64,000 bases of DNA, taken from contig JARYMF010000001.1 of NCBI GenBank assembly GCA_029907255.1, positions 294,121 to 358,120 on the forward strand, written 5' to 3'. The notes under the pieces are model-generated. The model was not told the origin of the DNA, did not search any database, and worked only from the letters and a program-made list of their open reading frames with translations. The position numbers and the translations under genes were made by a program. The stretch is from Armatimonadota bacterium. GTDB lineage: Bacteria > Armatimonadota > UBA5829 > DTJY01. Below are positions 9,515 to 17,252 of the stretch, piece by piece (the stretch's first letter is position 1; every line of letters starts with the position of its first letter).

Positions 9515-9821
9515 GGGATCTCCGCATCCTAATTTGTTTAAATGCTGTATTCATAATTTTAATACTCAAGGTGTTTTCTGGCAAGCCAAAATCCTGCAAA
9601 TATATATCCGAAATTAAGTGCCATCGCGTGCTGAGAAATTGCCAATATGGTATGTAAGTTAACATTCTATAATCGCTTAATATTAACATAACAAAGGTTA
9701 ACAATGATTGCGCCGTGAATTAGGTGATTTGAATTAGTGTTTGATTTATAATGCTTTGTTTTCCTTGAAACTGTTGCTTTTTAAAGCCTTCCTTACGTCT
9801 TGTTTAAAAATAATTGAAAAG

Positions 9822-9882
9822 TTCAAGAAAAGTTAAGGCAAAATTAACAGCCATTTAACCACTATTTAGCCTGCTCTTAAAC
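9822..9882 (+). promoter_or_regulatory. 11-bp-period direct repeat array, PhoB/OmpR-type operator candidate
   Basis: Six TTAAC-like hexamers start exactly 11 bases apart: TTCAAG (9822), TTAAGG (9833), TTAACA (9844), TTAACC (9855), TTAGCC (9866) and TTAAAC (9877). Direct repeats at one helical turn are the hallmark of tandem binding by OmpR/PhoB-family response regulators; Bacillus PhoP sites use TTAACA with similar spacing. The array ends 10 bases before a TAGACT element (9892-9897) that could serve as a -10 box, which fits an activator replacing the -35 contact. The sequence pattern is seen directly; the regulator is inferred. Confidence 0.55.
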
Positions 9883-9891
9883 TGCTTTCAT

Positions 9892-9897
9892 TAGACT
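9892..9897 (+). promoter_or_regulatory. possible -10 element downstream of the 11-bp array
   Basis: TAGACT matches four of six bases of the TATAAT consensus and lies 10 bases after the last hexamer of the array. There is no good -35 box, as expected for an activator-dependent promoter. It would give the hydrogenase operon a leader of roughly 190 bases. Confidence 0.3.
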
Positions 9898-9930
9898 ATG
9901 CCTGGTAACGTTTCTAGGTGAAGTGAATTA

Positions 9931-9960
9931 TTGACTGAATAGCACATTTTGCTCTAGAAG
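9931..9960 (+). promoter_or_regulatory. alternative sigma-70-like promoter
   Basis: TTGACT at 9931-9936 resembles a -35 box. TAGAAG at 9955-9960, after an 18-base spacer, could be a weak -10 box. It is upstream of the molybdopterin oxidoreductase gene and competes with the array-linked element as the operon start. Confidence 0.3.
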
Positions 9961-10091
9961 AGCGTAGGAATTTCGCCAACTAAGAGGTATTTTTGGTTCT
10001 TGGAAATATTTAAGCAATCTTAATGTTATGTTAAGTGTTTTCTTGAGAACGGTGTTTGGGTTGCAGAAATGAGGATTAAGGAGGTCGCCTC

Positions 10092-12044
10092 ATGAGCTAT
10101 GTTCTCACAACATGCGGGTTTTGCAGTTGCGGCTGTGCGATGTATGTGCAACAAGAAAATGGAAAAGTTACCGGACTTTTTCCTAGCGAGAATCACCCTG
10201 TTAGCAATGGCAGGCTTTGCATAAAAGGGTGGAATGCAACTCCCGCAATCCTAGGGGCTGATCGCCTAAGAAAACCCTTGGTTCGCCGCGGTGAACATCT
10301 TGAGGCTACTTCATGGGACGATGCTATTAATTACGCCGCTTCAGCGTTAAAGAAAATTATCTTTGAGTCCGGACCTAAAAGCATTGGGATTATAGGCTCA
10401 GCGAAGACCACAAATGAGGAATGCTATTCGCTGGTTAAGTTTGCCCGAAGTGTAATAGGAACCCCTAATATTGATGGTGCATGTCGTTTTTATGATGCCT
10501 CCTTAATACCAGCACTCCTTGAAACGACTGGAACGCCTGGTTCACAAGTAGAGTTAAGTGCCATTCCAAAGGCTGGCTCCATTCTAATCGTCGGGTCAAA
10601 CGTTATGGAACAACTTGCACATGTCGGTTCGCGGATTGAGGATGCAGCCGACAACGGGTGCAAGGTAGTGGCAATAGACCCAAGGGAAACCAGACTTGCC
10701 CCACACACTAGTTTATGGCTCCATCCAAAGCCAGGGTCTGATCTTGCTTGGATTAGAGCATTTTTAAAGATTATTATTGCCGAAAGGCTTTATACGAAGA
10801 ATGCTCCAGAGATGCCGGGCTTTGAAGAGCTCCGTGCTTCTCTTGAAGGCATAGAAATAAGCCAGCTTAAATATTCGTGCTGGCTTGAGCCGGCAGAGGT
10901 ACACAAGGCCGTTGAACTTATCGCAAGCAATCCTCCCACTATCGTAATGTTTGGACTTGGTGCATTACAGCAACCTCACTCTACGGAAATTGTGAAAGGG
11001 CTTGCAAATATAGCCATACTCTTGGGAGGGTCAGTTATGACTCTCCGAGGCCAAAACAACGCCCAAGGGGCATGTGATGTTGGCTTAACGAATGATTTAC
11101 TTCCGGGCTATCTGAAGCTAGCTGATCCTGTTGCAAGAAAAGTATGGGAACTAGTGTGGAATTGCCAGCTACCTGCAGAACCTGGGATGACGGCCGTGGA
11201 GATGCTAAAAGCGTGCGAGTCAGGTACACTGAAGGCATTGTTGATCTTTGGCGAAAACGTTGCACTCTCGGCGCCGAACACGCAGGCGACACTCTCAGCG
11301 TTAGATAAGGTAGGGTTTCTTGCTGTTTCCGATCTTTACTTAACAGAAACGGCGAAAATTGCTGATGTGGTATTCCCTGCATGCTCGTTCTTGGAGAAAG
11401 ATGGCACGTTTACAAACATTGAGCGCCGCCTCCAACGTGTTCGTAAGGTTCTTGAGCCAATAGGAGAATCAAAGTCTGACCTTGAAATAATCGCCATGTT
11501 GGGTGCCGCGTTTGGTGCAAAAATGTCAGCGGACCCAGAGAAAGTAATGACCGAAATTTCTTCATCTGCTCCTATCTACAAAGGGCAATCATTCCGCCAG
11601 CTAGATGAAGAATGGGGACAGCCGTGGGTTCCTGTGGGAAGCGAAGCAAAGTTGGCGCCAATAGAAGCTGTTACTAAGGATTCGGAGGGAGAATATCCAT
11701 TCTATTTAATTGCCAGCCGAATCAACTTCCATCAGCAGACCGGCACAATGACAGCAAAGAGTAGTGTTCTGGCGCGTGAATACCCTGAGACATTTGCCGA
11801 AATGAACGAGGCTGATGCAGAACGGCTTGGAATCAGACCTGGAAGTTCGATTAGAATCATTTCCGAAACGAACAGCCTAACAAGGGTATTGTCGGTAAGT
11901 GAATCGGTGCCCAAGGGTTGTGTCCATGTGCCTCACTTTTTTGGAGGCAATTCGCCGAATGCGTTGGCTTCTTATGAAACCGATCCAGTTTCGGGCGTTC
12001 CGATATACAAAGCTTATGCCGTGAAGATTGAGGCGGTGAGATGA
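10092..12044 (+). CDS. formate dehydrogenase-family molybdopterin protein lacking Sec/Cys-His
   Basis: Molybdopterin oxidoreductase of the FdhF/NuoG family, 650 residues. The N-terminal [4Fe-4S] motif is intact (C8, C11, C15, C43, with extra C13), followed by the conserved lysine K45. The RGQNNAQGACDVG block typical of formate dehydrogenases starts at R319. However, an ungapped alignment of NIDGACRFYDAS with the E. coli FdhF region around Sec140-His141 puts Tyr134 and Asp135 at the catalytic positions. There is no TGA codon here. The protein is therefore either a different enzyme or a redox-only subunit. A strong AAGGAGGT site precedes the ATG, and the stop overlaps the next start (ATGA). It heads the hydrogenase operon. 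Confidence 0.85.
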   Translation: MSYVLTTCGFCSCGCAMYVQQENGKVTGLFPSENHPVSNGRLCIKGWNATPAILGADRLRKPLVRRGEHLEATSWDDAINYAASALKKIIFESGPKSIGIIGSAKTTNEECYSLVKFARSVIGTPNIDGACRFYDASLIPALLETTGTPGSQVELSAIPKAGSILIVGSNVMEQLAHVGSRIEDAADNGCKVVAIDPRETRLAPHTSLWLHPKPGSDLAWIRAFLKIIIAERLYTKNAPEMPGFEELRASLEGIEISQLKYSCWLEPAEVHKAVELIASNPPTIVMFGLGALQQPHSTEIVKGLANIAILLGGSVMTLRGQNNAQGACDVGLTNDLLPGYLKLADPVARKVWELVWNCQLPAEPGMTAVEMLKACESGTLKALLIFGENVALSAPNTQATLSALDKVGFLAVSDLYLTETAKIADVVFPACSFLEKDGTFTNIERRLQRVRKVLEPIGESKSDLEIIAMLGAAFGAKMSADPEKVMTEISSSAPIYKGQSFRQLDEEWGQPWVPVGSEAKLAPIEAVTKDSEGEYPFYLIASRINFHQQTGTMTAKSSVLAREYPETFAEMNEADAERLGIRPGSSIRIISETNSLTRVLSVSESVPKGCVHVPHFFGGNSPNALASYETDPVSGVPIYKAYAVKIEAVR

Positions 12045-13120
12045 AAAAGGATTACTCGATTTTAAAAAAATCTGACGTGCCAGCTTTTTTTGCAAGCTTG
12101 GCTAATGAAATGCAGCTCATTGGTCCCAAGCAGTTATTTTCAGGTGATGTAACTTTCGACGTCATCCAATCACATAAGGACATTTATTGGGACTATGGCC
12201 ATGTAGTTTATCCTCCAAAGCGCTTTTTACTGCCACACTTTGAGGACATGTTCCGCTATACTTGTGACCAGGAGATTAAAATTGAGCCTACATGTAATCC
12301 ACAGCCCCAGGCAATCGTAGGAATCAGGTCATGCGATGTAGCCGCAATTAGGTTTCAAGAGAACTTTTTTTCCTATCCGATAGTGGACCCATACTATAAG
12401 GAACATCTGAATAACACAGTCCTCTTCAATCTTGTGTGCAATACGCCGCCTAAAAAGGAATGCTTCTGTATATGTTGTGATTCCGGTCCATGGCTCGAAT
12501 CAGGTTTTGATGTCCAATTGACTGACCTTGGTGATCGTTTTCTTTATGAGGTAGGATCCGACAAAGGAGAAAAGGCAACGGAGCCAAGGGCATATATGCT
12601 TTTGCCGGCAACGCCCGCTGATATCGAAGCACGGCGTCAAATTGAACTTCAAGCCGACTCTCGCTTCCAAACAGTGTCTTATGTTGCAAAGGCAATAAAC
12701 TTCATTTCTGCTGATGAGGTGCCGGCAAAAATCTGGGAGGATTTGGGTTCAACTTGTTTTAGGTGTGGTGCTTGTACGAACCTTTGTCCCGTGTGTACTT
12801 GCTTTACAGTGGATGACCGCGAAGAATCCGACGGGACCTTTACTAGGTGTCGGTCTTGGGATTCCTGCCAGTACGCTGGTTTTACTAGAGAAGCAAGTGG
12901 ACACAATCCCAGGCCAACATTTGGAAGTCGAGTGGCTCGAAGGTTTTACCATAAGACGTCATACCAATATATAATTCGCGATGGACGGCATGGTTGTGTT
13001 GGTTGCGGCCGTTGTATAACCGCATGCTTGACGAAGCTTGGATTGCCGGATGTAGTGAAGCGCATCAGGCGAGAAATGCATGAATTCTTGCCGCCCAAAG
13101 AAAAGGCTGCCGAGGTGTAA
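12041..13120 (+). CDS. iron-sulfur subunit, sulfhydrogenase beta/AsrA type
   Basis: Electron-transfer protein of 359 residues, related to HydB of archaeal sulfhydrogenases and AsrA of anaerobic sulfite reductase. Two ferredoxin-like clusters are visible. One is at C239, C242, C245 and C249, followed by further cysteines in the PVCTC and CRSWDSC segments. The other is at C319, C322, C325 and C329. It overlaps the preceding molybdopterin gene by 4 bases and is followed 2 bases later by the flavin subunit, so the three should form one complex. Its likely job is to pass electrons between the flavoprotein and the molybdopterin/hydrogenase part. It is not a hydrogenase by itself. Confidence 0.85.
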   Translation: MKKDYSILKKSDVPAFFASLANEMQLIGPKQLFSGDVTFDVIQSHKDIYWDYGHVVYPPKRFLLPHFEDMFRYTCDQEIKIEPTCNPQPQAIVGIRSCDVAAIRFQENFFSYPIVDPYYKEHLNNTVLFNLVCNTPPKKECFCICCDSGPWLESGFDVQLTDLGDRFLYEVGSDKGEKATEPRAYMLLPATPADIEARRQIELQADSRFQTVSYVAKAINFISADEVPAKIWEDLGSTCFRCGACTNLCPVCTCFTVDDREESDGTFTRCRSWDSCQYAGFTREASGHNPRPTFGSRVARRFYHKTSYQYIIRDGRHGCVGCGRCITACLTKLGLPDVVKRIRREMHEFLPPKEKAAEV

Positions 13121-13122
13121 AA

Positions 13123-14007
13123 ATGGTTCTAACTCCAGCAAGGCCTAGGAGAATGTGGGGCGTAACAGATCAACCAAGCGCCAATCTATATGTGCCAATG
13201 ATTGCAATAGTACAAGAAATCATTGATGAGACGCCCGACACAAAAACTTTTCGCCTAGCTTTTGAAGATAAAGAATATGCCAAATCTTTTGAGTGGGAGC
13301 CAGGCCAATTTGTCGAAGTAACTGTTTTTGGTGCAGGCGAAGCCCCAATTGGATTTGCTTCCGACCCTAACGAGAGGTCATTTTTCGAAATTACAGTGGT
13401 CGAGCGCGGAAAAGTCACTAGGGCAATGCATGCTCTTAAGAAAGGCGACAAAGTTGGAATTCGTGGGCCATTTGGCAATTGCTGGCCACTTGAGGATATG
13501 AAAGGAAAGAATGTCCTGATTGTTAGTGGTGGCTGTGGTCTTGCACCACTTCGACCTGCAATTTTGCAAATACTAGCTAATAGGAAAGAATACGGCAATT
13601 TCTTGTTGCTATACGGCGCTCGGACCCCGGCAGATAGAAATTATAAATATGACCTGGATGCATGGGCGAAAAGGGATGATATGCAAGTCCTTGAGACGGT
13701 GGACGTAGGAGATGAAAGCTGGAAGGGCAATGTGGGCGTTGTTACAACCCTTTTTGATAAAGTGAAAGTTGATGGCGAAAATACCGTTGCCTTGACCTGC
13801 GGCCCACCTATAATGATTAAGTTTGTGACTTTAGAGCTTCTAAAAATGGGATTCTCGGCAGACAGAATTGTTACCAGTCAAGAGCGCTATATGAAGTGCG
13901 GAGTTGGGAAGTGCGGTCACTGTTGTATAAACCATGTTTATCTCTGCACCGAGGGCCCTGTTTTTACTTATGCTCAGATGAAAGAACTATTTGAGCTCAA
14001 ATTATAA
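13123..14007 (+). CDS. FAD/NAD(P)-binding subunit, HydG/AsrB type
   Basis: Ferredoxin-NADP reductase-like flavoprotein of 294 residues, like HydG (gamma subunit of sulfhydrogenase) and AsrB. An N-terminal FAD-binding barrel (EPGQFVEVTV region) is followed by the NAD(P)-binding motif GGCGLAPLRPAI near residues 128-140. A C-terminal [2Fe-2S] motif has C259, C264, C267/C268 and C275. It would oxidise or reduce NAD(P)H in the cytoplasm. Being co-transcribed with an iron-sulfur subunit, a molybdopterin protein and a Hyf hydrogenase, it is the obvious pyridine-nucleotide entry point of the complex. Confidence 0.88.
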   Translation: MVLTPARPRRMWGVTDQPSANLYVPMIAIVQEIIDETPDTKTFRLAFEDKEYAKSFEWEPGQFVEVTVFGAGEAPIGFASDPNERSFFEITVVERGKVTRAMHALKKGDKVGIRGPFGNCWPLEDMKGKNVLIVSGGCGLAPLRPAILQILANRKEYGNFLLLYGARTPADRNYKYDLDAWAKRDDMQVLETVDVGDESWKGNVGVVTTLFDKVKVDGENTVALTCGPPIMIKFVTLELLKMGFSADRIVTSQERYMKCGVGKCGHCCINHVYLCTEGPVFTYAQMKELFELKL

Positions 14008-14013
14008 GCAAAA

Positions 14014-14484
14014 ATGATTGAAGAGCTGGCGGCGGGATTATCTGGAAAAGCTGTTGTAGTAGGCGTTGGACAATTAGGTCATGGTGATGACGGCGCAGGC
14101 ATATTAGTTGCAAGAATGCTTGCTGAAAGCGGCATTGTGCAAGTTATAGAAAGTGGCAATGCGCCGGAACTCGATACGTGGCGTATCCGCGAGATGGCGC
14201 CTGATTATGTGCTATTTATTGACGCGGTTGATTTCAACGGTTCTCCTGGTGAGATTGCGCTTTTGCAATCTTCTGAGCTGAATGCTTCAGGATTAGATAC
14301 TCATCGGGCGCCGTTGAAACTCACAATGGAATATTTAGAAAGTGAGCTGGGTTGTAAATGCCGTCTGCTCGCAATCCAACCCCTTAGCGTTCGATATGGA
14401 GCACCAATGAGCGAAGATGTGAAACGCTCTGCAATTAATATTTTCAATATGCTTTCTCAGTGCATATTGGCATGCAAGTGCTGA
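14014..14484 (+). CDS. [NiFe] hydrogenase maturation endopeptidase (HycI/HyaD family)
   Basis: Protease of 156 residues that removes the C-terminal tail of the hydrogenase large subunit after nickel insertion. The family's nickel-sensing residues are seen as D25/D26 in GHGDDG, D70 in FIDAVD and H97 in DTHRAP. It sits 12 bases upstream of hyfG. The large subunit has about 34 residues after its last CxxC motif, which is the substrate tail expected for such an enzyme. Confidence 0.9.
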   Translation: MIEELAAGLSGKAVVVGVGQLGHGDDGAGILVARMLAESGIVQVIESGNAPELDTWRIREMAPDYVLFIDAVDFNGSPGEIALLQSSELNASGLDTHRAPLKLTMEYLESELGCKCRLLAIQPLSVRYGAPMSEDVKRSAINIFNMLSQCILACKC

Positions 14485-14496
14485 CGGGAGAGAACG

Positions 14497-16179
14497 ATGG
14501 TAAAAGAGCAAGAATTTCTAATGGAACTATGGACACATTTTCCTGACATGCTTCAAGATCTTCAAGAGCATGTCAGGAATCAATATGTGGCAACGATTCC
14601 TCGCGAAGTTTTGCCAGCGGTAGTGAAACATGCTGTCAAGCAACTTGGCGCTAGGTTTGTTATTACTGTTGCGACTGATATGCGGCAAAAGACCGGAGAT
14701 TACCGGATATCCTACATTCTTGCTTTTGATAAGCAAAAGAAATTTCTTGTGCTCCAGTCGGCTGTTCCTCCCGATGACATGAAGATAACTTCCGTAACCC
14801 CTGATATTCCTGCAGCAGGCTGGGCTGAACGCGAAGCATTTGATGTAATGGGCATAGTGCCTGTTGGGCATCCCGATCCGCGAAGGCTTATTCTACCTGA
14901 CGACTTCCCACAGGGAGTTCATCCATTAAGGCGAGAATTTGCATATAATGAGATTTTCCCTCAAGAGCCAAATATGCCGCCAAGGAAGCCGGCACCTGAA
15001 GGAACAACCGTTGTGCCCCTTGGCCCGTTCTACCCAACATTGGAAGAGCCAGCATACTTCAGGCTATTTCTTGATGGCGAGCGTGTAGTTGGGTCTGATT
15101 ATCGTGGTTTCTACAACCACCGGGCGGTAGAGAAGCTAGGTGATAGTGAGCTCAATTACAATCAAATCCCATTTGTTGCGCAGCAAATATGCGGTATCTG
15201 TGGGCAAGTCCATTCGTGTGCATATGCCCAGGCGGTTGAGGATGCATGCGGGATTGAAACTCCGATAAGGGCGAAATATATACGCTCGCTTCTTCTAGAA
15301 CTAGAGCGCATACATAGTCATTTGCTGTGGGTTGGGCTTGCTGGTCATATTATTGGCTTCGATACGATATTAATGCAGGCTTGGCGAATCCGTGAGCCTG
15401 TTATGTGGCTGATGGAGCGCGTAACTGGTAATCGCAAGCATTACTCATCTAATTTGATTGGCGGTGTGCGCTTTGACATTGATGAGACAGCGGCTGAGGA
15501 CATCAGACGAGTTATGGATAAAGTTGAGCAAGAATTAAAAGCCGTTGTTGACGCAATTTCAATCGATACAACCCTGATGGCTCGTCTCAAAGGCGTTGGG
15601 ATACTCACCGAAGAAGATGCTCGTGCCATTGGGGTAGTAGGCCCAGTAGCTAGGGGATCAAACGTTCCTATAGATTGTAGGGTCGACCATCCTTATGCGG
15701 CATATGAGTACTTAGACGTGCAGATACAAGTTCAGGATGGATGCGATTCGTGGGCAAGAACCATGGTAAGGGTCCTTGAGCTCTTCGAATCAATCCGCCT
15801 GGTGCGCAAGATTTTAGACGATATGCCAGGCGGTCCGGTGATGGCAAAAGTTGACCATGAGCTTCCGTCTGGACGAATAGGGCTTTGCTCGGTTGAGGCT
15901 GCAAGAGGCGAATCTCATCACTATGTTCTTACAGGTGATGAAAACAGACCCTATAGGTGGCGAGTGAGGGCGCCTACATATCCGAATCTACAGGCAGTTG
16001 GTGTTATGATCATGGGCTTAGAGTTGGCGGATGTGCCAATAAGCATTGGAAGCTATGACCCTTGTTTCTCGTGCACTGAGCGCGTAGAGACCCTTGATGT
16101 AAATACAAAAGAAATTCGCATTTACACCAGGGAAGAGCTTGAGGAAATGTGCAAGCGAAAGACCTGGGAAAAGGAGTAA
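14497..16179 (+). CDS. hyfG: hydrogenase-4 large subunit, NuoC-NuoD fusion
   Basis: Catalytic [NiFe] subunit of a group 4 membrane-bound hydrogenase, 560 residues (E. coli HyfG has 555). The N-terminal NuoC-like domain (about residues 1-170) ends in the PRRLILPDDFP/HPLRREF motif. The NuoD-like hydrogenase domain follows. Both nickel-binding pairs are intact: C232/C235 in QICGICGQVHS and C523/C526 in DPCFSCTER. The usual Arg before the first pair is replaced by Gln. A tail of about 34 residues after C526 should be cleaved by the protease encoded just upstream. A GGGAGAG site lies upstream of the ATG. It reduces protons to H2, or runs in reverse. Confidence 0.95.
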   Translation: MVKEQEFLMELWTHFPDMLQDLQEHVRNQYVATIPREVLPAVVKHAVKQLGARFVITVATDMRQKTGDYRISYILAFDKQKKFLVLQSAVPPDDMKITSVTPDIPAAGWAEREAFDVMGIVPVGHPDPRRLILPDDFPQGVHPLRREFAYNEIFPQEPNMPPRKPAPEGTTVVPLGPFYPTLEEPAYFRLFLDGERVVGSDYRGFYNHRAVEKLGDSELNYNQIPFVAQQICGICGQVHSCAYAQAVEDACGIETPIRAKYIRSLLLELERIHSHLLWVGLAGHIIGFDTILMQAWRIREPVMWLMERVTGNRKHYSSNLIGGVRFDIDETAAEDIRRVMDKVEQELKAVVDAISIDTTLMARLKGVGILTEEDARAIGVVGPVARGSNVPIDCRVDHPYAAYEYLDVQIQVQDGCDSWARTMVRVLELFESIRLVRKILDDMPGGPVMAKVDHELPSGRIGLCSVEAARGESHHYVLTGDENRPYRWRVRAPTYPNLQAVGVMIMGLELADVPISIGSYDPCFSCTERVETLDVNTKEIRIYTREELEEMCKRKTWEKE

Positions 16180-16185
16180 CGGCAA

Positions 16186-16716
16186 ATGTTCAAAGCCAAA
16201 CTAAAGGAAGCTGTGATATGCTTTGGGGCAGGCCGGGTCACGCTTAAATATCCTTTTGAGCCGGTAAAAGTACCGCCAAAGTTCCGCGGGAAGATCGAAT
16301 TTGATGCGCGAAAATGCATTGGATGTGGCGGATGTGCAAATGTTTGTCCGCCAAGATGCATTGTTATAGAGGATATAGGAGAGATTGCAAAGATTACGTT
16401 CTATCTCGACAGGTGCATTCAATGCGCAAGATGTTATGAGGTTTGTCCCGAAAAAGCAATTTGGCCAACTGGCGAATTTGAAACAGCTACACCGGATAAA
16501 AGCGACCTGAGGTCTGATATGACAATATGGATGTCAACCTGTCAGCGGTGTGGGCGGTGCTTTGAGACCGAGAACGCAATTGATAAGTTTCCAAGCAAGC
16601 GATGGCGAGGAAGAGGCCCCGGTGAGGAAAACAAGCACGGCATCTTTCCTGTCAAACCGCCGATTGAGTTCGTCCAGCGGATGTCGCTTGTGCGTGAAAG
16701 CGAGGAAAAAATATGA
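16186..16716 (+). CDS. hyfH: hydrogenase-4 ferredoxin subunit, NuoI-like
   Basis: Polyferredoxin of 176 residues that links the electron donor to the hydrogenase small subunit. Two [4Fe-4S] motifs are clear: C44, C47, C50 (with C54), and C77, C80, C83 (with C87). A further C119/C122/C125 group resembles the extra Cys cluster of HycF/HyfH. The start is 6 bases after hyfG, and the stop overlaps the next gene by 4 bases. Confidence 0.93.
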   Translation: MFKAKLKEAVICFGAGRVTLKYPFEPVKVPPKFRGKIEFDARKCIGCGGCANVCPPRCIVIEDIGEIAKITFYLDRCIQCARCYEVCPEKAIWPTGEFETATPDKSDLRSDMTIWMSTCQRCGRCFETENAIDKFPSKRWRGRGPGEENKHGIFPVKPPIEFVQRMSLVRESEEKI

Positions 16717-17234
16717 TCGCAGGACTTTGCAAGAAGATGTTTCCCAAATCACTCTGGTTGTTCCATACCAACTGTGGTGCATGCAACGGCTGCGATATTG
16801 AGGTCATTGATGTCCTAACGCCATACTATGACGTTGAACGTTTTGGTATGAAGTTAGTTGGAAGCCCTCGTCATGCAGATGCTTTGGTGATTTCGGGTTC
16901 GGTTAGCAGGCAAGTAGCACCTGCACTGCGCCGCCTCTATGACGCAACACCAGATCCAAAGGTCATAATAGCCGTTGGCTCATGCGCTGTGGGAGGAAAC
17001 ATTTGGTTTGATACATATAACGTTCTCGGTGGGGCGGACAAGGTTGTGCCAGTGCACATGTACATCCCAGGATGTCCTCCAAGGCCAGAAGCAATAGTTT
17101 ATGGCGCAGCGTTGGCTTTGGGTCTTGTGCCCAAGAAAGTGAGTGCACAGCATGAGAGCCATCTTCCGCCAGGATTTAACCTAGACGAGTATCTTGAAGC
17201 TTGGAAGGATACACCTGTCATAACCCGCAAGTAG
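16713..17234 (+). CDS. hyfI: hydrogenase-4 small subunit, NuoB-like
   Basis: Small subunit carrying the proximal [4Fe-4S] cluster next to the [NiFe] site, 173 residues. The ligands appear as C24 and C27 (with an additional C21), C91 in GSCAVGG and C121 in PGCPPRP. This is the single-cluster short form typical of group 4 hydrogenases and complex I. Its ATG overlaps the hyfH stop (ATGA), indicating translational coupling. Confidence 0.94.
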   Translation: MIAGLCKKMFPKSLWLFHTNCGACNGCDIEVIDVLTPYYDVERFGMKLVGSPRHADALVISGSVSRQVAPALRRLYDATPDPKVIIAVGSCAVGGNIWFDTYNVLGGADKVVPVHMYIPGCPPRPEAIVYGAALALGLVPKKVSAQHESHLPPGFNLDEYLEAWKDTPVITRK

Positions 17235-17252
17235 AGGAAGTGAGGACTGGAG

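Larger units (their letters stand above)
9515..10091. other. AT-rich divergent intergenic region before the hydrogenase operon
   Basis: These 577 bases hold no convincing gene. The region is AT-rich and separates the minus-strand acetyltransferase from the plus-strand hydrogenase operon. It contains the 11-bp-period TTAAC-like array at 9822-9882, two possible promoter elements downstream of it, and a strong AAGGAGGT ribosome binding site just before the ATG at 10092. Confidence 0.8.

Noticed and set aside
9683..10034. Inverted 10-bp pair TTAACATAAC (9683) and GTTATGTTAA (10025)
   Set aside because: It is a perfect reverse complement, but in very AT-rich sequence with 330 bases between the copies. 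Chance is likely, and no mobile-element features flank it.
10482..10496. Selenocysteine codon in the FDH-like gene
   Set aside because: The codons here read Cys-Arg-Phe-Tyr-Asp with no TGA, so no Sec insertion is possible.
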